A stretch of DNA of 64,000 nucleotides from Siderastrea radians (taxonomy: Eukaryota > Cnidaria > Anthozoa > Scleractinia > Rhizangiidae). A program made the translations under genes and the position numbers. The first letter of the stretch is position 1. Every line of letters begins with the position of its first letter. A model generated the notes under the pieces. It was not told the origin of the DNA. It saw nothing but the letters and a program-made list of their open reading frames with translations, and searched no databases. Positions 26,522 through 38,600 of the stretch are shown piece after piece. The stretch lies in assembly GCA_964017195.1 (NCBI GenBank), contig OZ024896.1, positions 32,726,307-32,790,306 on the forward strand, read 5' to 3'.

Positions 26522-27880
26522 GCAGTACAATTCTTCATGCGGCATCTGAATCATTTGAAAATAAATCCCAACTGTTTGCATGTTTTCAAGAGCTTTTTTC
26601 CTCCAGCGTTAACATTTCCGATCCCGTTCTTACGTACGTTCTCGTTGCGTGAAAAAAAAAAAACAAAAACAAAAAAAACAAGCCTTTGATAGCTTCTGCA
26701 ATGCAGTAAGTGCCGCACCAGAAGCCTATCACGGCTGCACTGATTTAGAATGCATAAAGCCCCCCAAAAATATGGTGGCTTTGGTCGCAAAGAAAATTCT
26801 GTACAGGAGGCGTTATTTTAAAATCCTGTACATGAGTTGTAACCATTTGCAAGAAAATGGTCGGGAATGAAAATTATATTTTTGGTTTGGGGGCGGGGGG
26901 GAGGGCAATTTTTTTTTCTGCAGAAATATTTTTCGTGACTAAAAGCTTTGGAGACCCACGCATGAATTTAATTTCGCTAGCTTGCAATATATTTCTTTGC
27001 TTTGTGCTGTTATGTACGATTTTTATTTCTTCTGCAAAAACTATGCTGGAAATTTTTTTTCGCATATGCCCAGCCCCCCCCTCAAAAATAAAATGGTCCG
27101 CCCTACCATGAAGCAGAGACAAGACAGTGTTATTTGAGTCACACAGTTTCTGCTTTAGCGTTCTCAACAATAACTGTAATAAGTTACCGCCACGCGGCGC
27201 GTAATGTGTTCGTCCAATTTTATGGTAATTCCTTTGCTGAAACGGTTTGCAAACCTTTTTGAAACCTCATAGTGATTGCTAAAATTTCATTGGATTTTAT
27301 AGCCAAGACACTCACGAAGAATCTGCATTTTGTCTCGAGAATGCCAATGAATCACTGCAAGCGAATTCTACAAGCGTGAAATGTAAGTTGTTTATCGATT
27401 CCGGTTCTCGATGCTCTTTACAAAGCCCCGCAAATTGAGTTTGGTAAGTACCATTTTATTGAAGAAAAGAAAAATCGACATCGGTCACTGATCAGGCCAT
27501 TTATTTTGATTTCTACGCGTGTATGACGAATAGATGAAATGCGGCGCCTTCTCGAAATCGTTTATGATTATGCATGTCCGGTGCGTATTTTTTCGATTTT
27601 TTCGTGGCGAGCTTTGCCACAGTTTTTCCGCTCCTTGGCATATCACAAGGATAGATGATTCCAACCCAAAAGAAAATTCATCAGGCTTTTGGAGAGCTGG
27701 TATTTTTGACTTCTGGTCATTGAAACGAACTGACGGGAAATACGAGGTCACGGGACTCGCGTGTAATCCCCAATGATCAACGCAAGGAAAAGAGCGATTG
27801 TAAGTTGAATTTGTAAGTTATGAGTTTGACGACTATGTATGCTATTATAAGCCATCATATTTGCTCGCACTGAATTGCTT
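26522..27880. other. Unassigned region
   Basis: No recognised family. A possible small exon at about 27301-27390 (after a TTTATAG acceptor, before GTAAGT) reads SQDTHEESAFCLENANESLQ. An open frame at 27534-27776 could be a 3' exon. Neither can be tied to the 24-kb gene. Confidence 0.25.
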
Positions 27881-27884
27881 TGTT

Positions 27885-28130
27885 TCACTTGGTCATGGCT
27901 ACTCAGTTTTTTAGTAAGTTGTTTTGATCTGTCCAGCACACGGGATATTAACCTTCGCGCGCGCTAACCGATTCTGCTCCACTTGGGTAGTCAGCTTTTC
28001 ATTGAACTGTTGTTATCTGTCGAGCATTCTGCTTTACTTGGGTAGTCAGTTCTGTTATTGGACTGTTGTTATCTGTCGAGTAGTTTGTCTCACTTGGGTA
28101 GTCAGTTCTGTACTGAGCTGTTGTTATCTC
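27885..28130. repeat. Minisatellite, about 60-bp unit
   Basis: Three to four copies of CACTTGGGTAGTCAGTTCTG followed by TTGTTATCTGTCGAG. It is followed (28145-28380) by TTCGAACTCAATCGAACG-type inverted repeats. Confidence 0.8.
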
Positions 28131-28556
28131 CCGGGGTATCAAATAGAACGTTCGGTTTTCGAACTCAATCGAACGATTAAATTCGATGTTGTTCAGTCAT
28201 CGAACGAAATCGAGCTCACAAAAAATAAATGCGAATCGAACCAAATCGAACGTTCGATTAAGTTCGATGAGGATTAATTTAGTTCTGTCGCCGAACGATA
28301 CCTAAGCGAGCTTACGTCGTATCACAATATAATCTGAATCGAGCAAAATCGAACACCATATCTGTTCGATTTGATTTAGTAATTGGGGAATTAAATGCGT
28401 CATTAGTGGTTTTTTACCTTGCTATGCAGAAATATTTTGCCTGGATAACGTCACAGAAGTGAGTGTTATGTTGTTTAACGGTTGGATTTGAGTATACATA
28501 TATTTCGATCCCGCATACAATTCTTATGATGGCTTACTGCGTATTAGATTGCTCGA

Positions 28557-28898
28557 ATATTATTTATTATATAGACAAGAGTGTTTTAGTGGGAAATAAA
28601 CCACTCGTGAAGTTCATACGAAACTACATCCGGAACTCGAGTGGCGTATTTCCCATATCCTCGCTAGTGAGGATATCGATGACGTCATTTCCCACTTTTA
28701 CGCTGTTGTTTGTGCAAGCATACTTTTGTCTATATAATAAAAAGAAAATTACACGGTGGCTTGAAGATATGAATTTTATTTTCTTGTGGCAAAAAACAAT
28801 ATTTTACTCACTCGCTGCGCTCGTTCGTAAAATATTGCGTTTACAACTCGAAAATAAAATTCATATCTTCGCGCCGCCGTGTAATATCCTCTATTTGA
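28557..28898. mobile_element. MITE with two inverted-repeat pairs
   Basis: TATTATATAGACAAGAGTG is returned by GTCTATATAATA; then TTACACGGTGGCTTGAAGAT is returned by ATCTTCGCGCCGCCGTGTAA. It is a full-length relative of the insertion in the copy B 3' UTR. From 28900 to 30500 no gene is recognised. Confidence 0.7.
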
Positions 28899-30522
28899 TC
28901 TGTTCTGCAAACTTAATTGGTTATTTATTGTCATTTTTAGTTTCCTGACTAAACTAGCGATCACGTTCCATAAAAATTCTTATATTTTTCGAGTAACGTG
29001 GACTGCTCGTGAGCCTGGCTGCCCTGTGCAACAACCACGTGATCTTGTTCGTGGGACGGTTATTAATTGACGGTCTTTCACTAGCTCTTTACACTCCGTG
29101 ATAACAAGTCGAAAAATACTCTCTATTCTTTGCTACGTAACACCGAGAAGCGCTGTGAACCGAACTATCCTTTAACATCATTCAACAGGCCTTGTTGTGT
29201 TATTTGTTTTGCTATGTATGTCCAACAGGTAACAAAAGACTTCCTTGGGAAGGGTTGGAGGGGTGCAGTTCCAGGCGGGCATGTTCTAAGTCTGGCGGTA
29301 GTGGCAGTAACGCAGAAGTTACGGAGACTTTAGTCTAAAGATAATGTGCAATGGGCGGTTGAGTTACGTTTCCAATAAGCGAACAGCTGTCCGCCAGCTA
29401 CTGTTCCCAGTTGCGCACCAGCTCTGAACGTCAGTAGTTGTCTCGGACTTCCGTGTCACCAGCTAGATCCCGATCAATCTTACCGATGATGCACCGGATG
29501 GATATTAGTGTGTAACACTCAACAATCCGGCTGAAAGTTAAATCCGTTTCACGGTACAGGCTTCCCCCATAGATCTCCAATTTTTTGATCCATCCAGGAA
29601 ATCCTTCTTAGAAATCCCAAATCAACGAAGCGCTAAAAGAAGAGTACAATGGCGGGATATGGAGTGTTCTCACTACCGGTGTCTTGACAACGTTACAGCG
29701 ACTGAATCACTGACGCAACAAAGGTGGCCAATCCGAACTCTCACCAGTTATCAGTATATGATGCACCTGAATGTGTATTTATGTTTTTTCGGGCAGATCG
29801 CTCTTTACTATTTCAGTTTGCATGTTTTCGAGTCGCTGTGGCCAGACGGATATCATGAAAACACCTATTCCAATCCAGAACTGTTTGTTAGTCCGTTTAT
29901 AGTACCGTATAGACAATTTAAAAAGGACAAATACTAAAGAAAAAAGTGCGCCAAAGTGAAGCATTAGTTTTTCAAAAGTGATACTTAAAATTATAATAAG
30001 TTAAATTCAAAAAGGAATTGCAACCAGGTAAGTACTAATACTGCTTTTATTTAAACTTTTACTATGCGGTGAATTCCCACGGTGTGAGGGAGGAATTTTT
30101 TTTTTTAGTTGAAGGCAACAGAAGCAAGTTCTTTTTGCTTTGGAATCTTAATCTCGAGGGACCAGCAACATTAACATGAGAAGCTGACAAGCAAAAGAAC
30201 CGGCAAGCTTGCACAAACATCAGTACACTGAAGCACAGACACAGTGGTATGTATCAGTATATAACCTATATATCAAACCTTGCATATTTACACTTGATAA
30301 TGACGACATGCAGTCATGGAAACGTCGTGTTTCTATCGCTAATTTTTATCTTAAAATGTTTTAAAACATCTTGTGTAATCAGAAGATTAACATGAGAGGA
30401 AGATAAGCAAAAGAACCGGCGACACAGAAGCACAGGCACAGAAACAATCACAAGGGGAAACGTAAATACAAACACAAGCTCGCCGTGACTTATAACATAA
30501 GCAGAGACAAAACCGTAAGTGT

Positions 30523-32166
30523 GGGTGACCCGAAAACACTGACCCCCGGTCCATGGACCAGTCCAACGGACCGGGTCCACGGATCACCTCACGGACCGGT
30601 CCATGGACCACCTATACGGACCACCCCTACTGACCCCTCAAAAAATTCAATAGAAAAAAACAATGAATAAAAAATAAATAAAAATGAAAATATAAATTCT
30701 TACCCATAGTCGACCCTCAATCGCGTTTCGCGCGGTGAGATCGCGAACTGCCACAAGTCCACTCTATATAATTGCACATTGTCGGTATTGCTCCAATTTA
30801 GCAGGCTTAAGCAAATCCAAACTGTCGTTCATCTGTTGTACGAAATGCGAACAGGAGGAAAATAAAGACAAATGGAGAAGTTTTGCTGTTTTGTCGGTGT
30901 TTCTTGCCACCGCCATTTTGTTCGGCCCATTCTCCCACCGGTCCAAGAACCACATTAGCCCCAGTCCATGAACTTCACACGCTTGTCGAGTTGATTCGGT
31001 TTTTATTACTGTTTACCTTGGGATTTGCCTTGCCTAATTCTACCACCAACCTTTGCCCTACTCATCTCAGACAGGACGTCTGTTGTTAAAATATGATGTA
31101 CCAGTCAAATTGAAGCTTCAACATCCCCCCTGGGCATTTGAACTTTTGAAGATTGACTTGTTCAAATTCCCTCTCCTCGGGGCAAAAAAGCCGTTCAAAT
31201 GCCCCACCCATTGTTACTGAAATGCCTCTCCTCAAAGACAAATTTCGTCTTCAATCAAACACTGTTCACGATTGTCAGAGAGAGATATGCCGTAATAACA
31301 CCTTCAAACTTCATTTAAAGACCGTTTTGAGCGCGTTATTCACTAACAAAGGCGAAATTCTACCTTGGAAATCCGTCAAACCCTGCAAAAACCGAAAAAC
31401 TCACGGGCACATTACGCTAGAACTAGAGATAAATCTGGTTCAAATTCCCAACCCTTCCAAGGCAACGTTCAAATTCCCCCCTTCCCGGGCACGATGCACA
31501 GTCAAATGCACGGGGTTTGCCCGGGGGGGATGTTGAAGCTTCAGTTTGACTGGTACCAGGAGCAATGGGCTCCTGCCGGTACATGAATGGCCTGTAGCCA
31601 AGGGCGACAGTAAGGGAATATGGTGGAAAACAAAACTGTTGGCCAACCATACAACCCGGCAGTAATTTTTCAAAAAGAAAAAAAGTGCAATGACAATTTT
31701 CACAATGGGATTTTCCTTTCTGAAGCCTGGGGCTTATGTGGATCTTGGACCCGTGGGAGAATGGGCCGAACAAAATGGCGGAGGCAAGAAACAGTTGCAA
31801 AACAGCAAAGCTTCTCCATTTGCCTTTATTTTCTTCCTGTTCGCATTTCGTACTACAGATGAACTGACAGTTTGGATTTGCTTAAGCCTGCTAAATTGGT
31901 GCAATACTGACAATGTACAATATAGAGTGGACTCGTGGCAGTTCGCGATCTCACCGCGCACACCACGATTTAAGGATCGACTATGGGTAAGAATTTATAT
32001 TTTCATTTATATATTTTTTTTATTTCTTTATTTTTCTATTGAATTTTTGAGGGGGTCAGTAGGGGTGGTCCGTATAGGTGGTCCATGGACCGGTCCGTGA
32101 GGTGGTCCGTGGACCCGGTCCGTTGGACTGGTCCATGGACTGGGGGTCAGTGTTTTCGGGTCACCC
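30523..32166. mobile_element. MULE-like transposon with about 450-bp TIRs and 10-bp target-site duplication
   Basis: The ends GGGTGACCCGAAAACACTGA and complement are flanked by CCGTAAGTGT on both sides (30513-30522 and 32167-32176). The arms (30523 to about 30965 and about 31727-32166) contain CCATGGACC palindromes and are highly similar. No transposase is seen. Long TIRs with 9-11-bp duplications are the MULE signature. A second MITE (31101-31553) is nested in the loop. Confidence 0.82.
31101..31553. mobile_element. TA-flanked MITE, CCAGTCAAATYGAAGCTTC family, copy 2
   Basis: The ends CCAGTCAAATTGAAGCTTCA and complement are flanked by TA, nested in the MULE-like element. Same interior as 17785-18248. 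Confidence 0.8.
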
Positions 32167-32614
32167 CCGTAAGTGTCAGCACAAGCACGAGCCCGACAAC
32201 AATTTAAAGCAAAAGCACTTTAAACGCATGAACACTGAGCTGGTTTTTAGACGGCAGAGGTACGAGCACATACACAAGCAAAATGACAAGCGAAAACACA
32301 AGTAGAAGAACAAGCACAGGGAAAACGAACAGAGAGGTTCTTCGACGTATGTTCATTGTACATACGTACAATAGGAATATAACTAGGAATATAATTACAA
32401 GGAAAACAAACTTGTTCGTTACAAGATTGAGTGAACACAGCATAAAATTAGATGAGCCTGTCGTCGTTGCTGTCCCTATTGTGCTTGTGGTTATTAAAAC
32501 ACTGCAAGTAAATCACGGACTAACATTGTAACACAACAGACACAACTCGTGAGTCACGGGCGCGTCTCGTTTGAATAAGCAGATATTTTAATTTTGTAGT
32601 CTCTCGTGTGAAAG

Positions 32615-32622
32615 TGACCTTG
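32615..32622 (-). promoter_or_regulatory. Candidate nuclear-receptor half-site upstream of SDR copy C
   Basis: TGACCTTG 41 bp upstream of the copy C ATG, with a second, imperfect TGACCTTTG immediately downstream at about 32641-32649. It is the same motif as in copies B and E. Confidence 0.4.
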
Positions 32623-32655
32623 CACTTTTTAAGCGTGAAGTGACCTTTGCAAAAC

Positions 32656-35600
32656 ATGGCTCCCCAAATCGTGCTGATCTCCGGTTGTTCCAGCGGTATA
32701 GGACTCGCTACCGCTGTTCTTCTCGCCAGAGATGCTGATAAACGCTTCAAGGTTTACGCCACCATGAGGAATCTGGCGAAGAAAGGACAACTGGAGGAAG
32801 AAGGAAAGGATTATCTTGGAGACACATTGATTATCAAGCAGATGGATGTGTGTAGTGATGAATCCGTTACCAAGGCTGTACAAGAAGTTCTAGAGGTTGA
32901 AGGAAAAATTGATGTGTTGTGTAAGTACTGTGTAGCTTTATTTTTTATTTGTTTTCAGTGGGACATTTAACGTGCTCGGTTAAGTGGACTCATATTTTGT
33001 AATTCTTTTTCTGCCTCAGGCCATTTTACGGCCTGTTGATTTTTGATTGCCTCTAAAAGTTGATCTCATTATGTTTGATAACCTTATTAAAGGGTGCTTC
33101 TCTGGTTAGAAGCAAAGAGTTTCTAAGGGTCTCTGCTAAGAATGCCGGAATACCTTCTTGTATATAATCGCTGCGGCTTATCAATAAGTTCATTGCATAC
33201 AATTCCTTACCCTTTGCATTCATCTTTGCATATTGAGTTGAGATTCGTTTCTTACAAACCAAGTTCTGAGAGTTAAAATATCAAGAGAGTACCTCTTGTC
33301 GATAACTGCTGAATTCATTTCTTTGCCAGAAAAAATCTAAGAGTACAAAACAAGAGGAAATCGTGAGTAATTAATTTTCGTGTGTGCAGACGAAAGGTAA
33401 ACAAAGAACAGCGCCCACATTAACATAACACTGTCACAATAAGGTTGATCTACGTCACGGTCTATGCATCTTTAAACTTCTTAAACGGTTATTCACTTGT
33501 CATCCGTCTTCAGTCAATCCGTCTGCGTCTTGATCTTCCCAAATCATAAGTAGCCTTCACAGTCTTCACACGGTAAACTATAGTTTTCAGTTTGCAAACT
33601 ATAAACTATAGTACAAATACATACATATCTCGCTGGTGAGTATAGATGAACGCTGTAACATCCGGAGTTGGGAAACATGCATGTTGTAAACTGTTCTGTT
33701 GGATATTAGTTTTACCGTGGCATTTCGTGGGATTTCGTGTAGATGTATCCTGTTTCCCCTGCGCAGGAACTGAAATAGGAGATGTCTGCTACCAAACGTA
33801 CATGTAACTTTGCCCACTTTTTGGAGTTTACCTCGTGAAGGTACTTTTTTTTCTATTTTCATTGTTACTTCTATGGCGTTCTTCTCTACCGCAGCGAACT
33901 TTTATCACGTTCAGGATTGTTTTATATTTTACCTATGCCAATTCGACTAGATATTGAATCTAGATATCGAAATACTTAATCAAGCACGTCTGACCGTTAA
34001 CTTTTTCACTGCGCACTGCAAAAACCAGTTATGTCATCGATGACTAGTAACAATTCGGCCTTTTTGTCAACTTTGTTTTGTAAATCTTAGCTAGGAACCT
34101 CCCTGAGTACCACTTTCATAGTGCAGGTGTAGATGATCGCGTTATATATATATATGGTGGCACACAACTTTACTCGTAACCCCTCCTATATGATGGGTTA
34201 CAATGCAACCGGCCCTGCGATAAAAACGATAACTTTCACATCAAGTAACAATCCCTACCATTACTATTATTCAACAGTTAACAACGCTGGCATGGCGTTA
34301 ACATCTGTTCTGGAGTGCACCCCAATGAAAATGGCCAAAGACTTGTTCGAAGCAAACTTCTTTGGCGCTGTGCGAGTGATCCAAGCTGTGCTTCCAGGCA
34401 TGAAATCGAGGCAGAGTGGCCACATCATTAACAACAGCAGCCACTATGGGTTTGTTGGTTTGCCCTTCAACGAGCTCTATTGTGCGTCAAAGTTTGCCAT
34501 TGAAGGACTCACTGAATCTATGGCCCCACTGCTGCTTCACTTTAATATCAGGTACAATCTTTATAATTATTTAACTCTTTCACAGTCATTTAAAGGTGCT
34601 CAAGCTTCAAAATCCCAAATCTTAGGTACTGAGAAACGAAAATCCGCCACGAAGCGCTTAAATTTGGATGGACATGTTTGAGGACGTGACTGTTATTATG
34701 GCTTCAAAGGTTAATCCTTGCACAGCATAATAAACAGTTAATTTCACAGGAAAGCACTCTGCTCGCTAACTGTCATCTAATGGAGGATTTTACTCATGGC
34801 CTCAGATTAAACCACGGCCTTGACATCACAATAAGCAGCAATACAGAGGAAAGAATTGTTCAATATATAGCTTCCATTGATTGGTCACACTTACGGATTT
34901 TCCCTTTGTGGCCTAAACCGCCTTGCATTGCCGTTAAGCAATAAACACTAATTAATAGCTCACTCTTCAGAATTTCATCCGTGGTCTCAAAAGTTAAACT
35001 ACCTTGCACAACATGTTACACATCTCCACAGAAAAGTACACTTGATCACACTTAAAGTGCCTATGAAGCGTAATTTTTTTTCATGTAGTTATAAAATTTA
35101 GCCTTTGAAATACATAATTCCGAAGTTTCAGACCTCTGGGGTCAAAATTGCCGATTTTACGCCCGCTCAAAGTTGGGCTATTTTACCCTCAAAAATGGTC
35201 AAGGGACTGGGTCGAGTTTATTGCGAAATTGCGTGTTGTGACGTCAAGTTGGTGCCAAGAGTTTGTTTATGCTCATTCAGTTCTCAGTCAGGTTCTCGTT
35301 GCAAGGAGAGGTTATTGTCGATTTCGAGACACGAAAGATGTCTAGCGACTCAGAAATGAGCATCTTATCCGAAACTTCAAGCAGACCAGAAGAAGTAAGC
35401 GAAGGGGAGGAGGACGAAGATGTCGAGGTTATTTACAGCAGAATTACGCCGTATGAGGACGAGCCGCTAGCTGTAGTTGGCGCCGATGAGGACTCACGAG
35501 GTGACGAGGAAGCAGACGTAGATGGCTTAACGCAACGGTATTAGAGGCCAGATACGAAAGACAAGTTGCCGTAAATTCATGGTTCGTTTAACTGTAGTCT

Positions 35601-38600
35601 TACTGTTCGTGTAACTGTAGTATTACGTAGCCATTCGCGATTTCGCCACCTCGCGAAATGGCGAATGCACGTCTCACGGTCTGACCGGAGGCATGCTAGT
35701 TTTCCTCTTGCATTTGGCTAAATGAATATCCGGCTAAATAAAGCTTGTATGGTATTCTCACTATTATTTCATCAGTCAAATTCATTCAGAATTCGCAAAT
35801 GTGAAACACAGTAGGACAAAAGCTTACGTCTATAATGTACGTTCTCTTTTAGGTGCCAATGTCAACAATGCAACGACCAGAATTTAGTCGGTGCATTGGA
35901 ATTTCGTTGCTGTCGAGAGATTGCCAATGCATCGGCGAAACTAACCTTCGACAGTTCCATAGAACGGATAAGCTGCATAACACAGCATGAAGATTACATG
36001 GCACTGACCAACAGAACGATGCTTTTACAAGTGGCGCCATTATTGAGGGACAAAGATGGCAGAACGTACCGCCGTCGAGCTGGAGTCCCAGAAAACGAGT
36101 GAGTCCGATTCTGCTGTGATTTTGTTAGGCTTTACTCGAATAGGTTTTAGTTTCTAAGTTAACCTATTAATTTTCTCCCGTAATTCTTTGGTTTGCTTGT
36201 ATAAAAGTACGAAATTTCGCAAATTTATGAAACTTGACAACTTATGCTTACATTATGCACGTGGGTGAAGCGCCTGACATTCTGAATGCGAAACGGCCTT
36301 TTTCGTAGCGGGCTACAATTGCTTCATTTTTTCAGCGTTTCAAAGATGGTATTAATCGAAAGCAAATAGCCTTCATTCCAATTTGAGTTTTTGATTGAAA
36401 ATAGTATCCATAAAAATGCTTATACATTTGTAGCGAAGTGGTGGCGAAATGCACGCAAAGTAGAATCACTCTAAAAGTTGGTTAATTAAATATAACAAAA
36501 GATTTCTCTAAAGCTTCGTTTGTTTGTTCCACCAGCATGGCTGCTATGCCTTTGTTAACTGAATCTCTGGGGATTGGCTGCAAACCATCAATTGTCTGAA
36601 TATTTGAAGAAACAAATTTCACAAGAAATAATGATGCAAAGTTATGTTATACTGATATATTTGTCCTAATGCCGGTATGTGGTTGAAGTTTAATTTGACA
36701 TTTGCTCTAAGGCTGATAGTACTTTTCAATTATTTTACAGATTTATCCGGACAGTGGCTTATCGCTGGGTCATCCGGTGGATTTGTGGTTATATGGGCTG
36801 GGAGAACACGAGGCCACTTCCAGCCTGCATTTATGACAACATCAGAACCCGTTACCAAACCCTTCACAGACAGCCAAGAGGCTACAATGATGCCTAATAA
36901 CTGAACATTTATTATATTCTAGCGATTAATCCATTTTGAATATTTCTATGTACATGGTAAAATAGAGTGAACTATTTGAGTTTTACAACTGAGTTTTGAA
37001 AGCAAAAAACCTGTCATTAGAATAAAGAATAATTTTTTTTTACTTGCACTGAACCAACGATTTCATAGATAACAAGTCACGTTAATTCATGCCAAGTACA
37101 TGATTGTATAGCTCTTGTTCCCCAAAGTCAAATCAACTGAATATGGTTCTTCAATCATGTTGAGCTTTGAATGTACCTACCATGTTTTCAAGAACTATGT
37201 AGTACCTTCAGGCTCCAAATCATGACAACTTCTGATTTCAAATTTTACAAACATCCTTGGATGTCCATACAAACACTGTTTAGCCTGCATAGCAGGTACT
37301 TGAGCAATATGAGGCACTCGGTGTTGGAGAATGCAAGAGGTGTGCGGAAAGTGAGATAGCACCTGCACCGAACCTCCCCTAAATTTGTTTGCTGCTCCCA
37401 AGAAGGTTTCCAGGCAGACGCTTTCTCTCTTTTCGCTCACAAGAGCTCTTTGCCCCTCCCACTTTCCCCAACACTGTGTACCCTTTATTACTCAAGCAGC
37501 TGCTCTGCAGGCTAATACTGTTAGTTTTACAGTAACTGTCAAAGCAAGGCACTCTTAGCTGCCTTGAATGTTTTACTCACTCGACAAAGTATTATTCATA
37601 CATGTGTAAATGGCATGCACTAGAAGTTTGGTCCAATTGGATATTACTGCAGGACTGACTTGAAAATGAGATCTCCAACAGAAACGATAATAAGAAAACC
37701 TATCGCATTTTAGCCAATTTGTCATTGGACACTGCAAATACATGTATGTACAGAAAATATTTGGACTGTTTACACTGCTGAGACGTGACAATAGCATTCA
37801 GTCCGTTCACACTGACACAGTACAGTTTCTCCTGTTGTGACCTGGCCTTTTGCATTTCGAACACTTTCTAACAGTTGCTGTTCTTGGGCCAGTAACAGCT
37901 TCAGCAGCAACAGAAGAGCTTTGTTGTAGGGTGTCTTGCTCTGCACCTGCATAAAAAATACCATGCACATCTGGTTTAGTGAGGTGGGTTAAAAACATAC
38001 TAGCCTGCAATTGGCATCTGAATGCTCAGAAAATGTCGATCGTTTTTATCTGCTGCCATTTTGGATGCTTAGTGGGGTTGGGAGTTGTCGAGGAAAGGCA
38101 GGGGCGGGTGGTTTTCTCCCCTCCCCCTCCCACCTCCTTCATCTTACAGCTAGTCATCCTGTCCCTCGCTGTCCCTTTTGACTTGCTCCAGCCCTCTGAG
38201 CATTTTTCCATCCAAGATGGCGGCCAAAACTCCCTAACGAAGGGTTATCTAGCGCTTGCATCCCACACAATACACCTGCACTGCAGGCTAAAAACACACA
38301 GGAGACGATGATAGTGCAAATTTACCAAGAATTATAATTAATTTTTTTTTGGTAAATTTGCACTATCATCATCTCCTGTATGTTTGTAGCCTGCAGTGTA
38401 CACACAATTTCCGCAGAGTCTCTCTTTCTCCTCCTTAGAGGAGTAAGAGAGCTATGCTTGCCTGGTGGAAAACAGTGTTACTGTTCTAAATAAATACAGG
38501 TAACCATTGAGTCCTTCACTGAAAAAAAATTAAAATCATGACACTACAGATTGCCTGCTTACTACAGCTGTACAACGAAAATGCCAAAAGCGTGTAACTA

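Noticed and set aside
27885..28130. CRISPR-like spaced repeats
   Set aside because: Units are contiguous and diverged with no unique equal-length spacers; eukaryotic minisatellite.
31423..32305. Overlapping frames of 75-136 residues on both strands
   Set aside because: They mirror the frames at 30.7-31.1 kb because they lie in the inverted arms of the MULE-like element.
36677..36904. Frame reading DLSGQWLIAGSSGGFVVIWA
   Set aside because: Off-frame reading of ballast exon 3; the spliced frame gives AYRWVIRW and LPACIYDN and matches the family.
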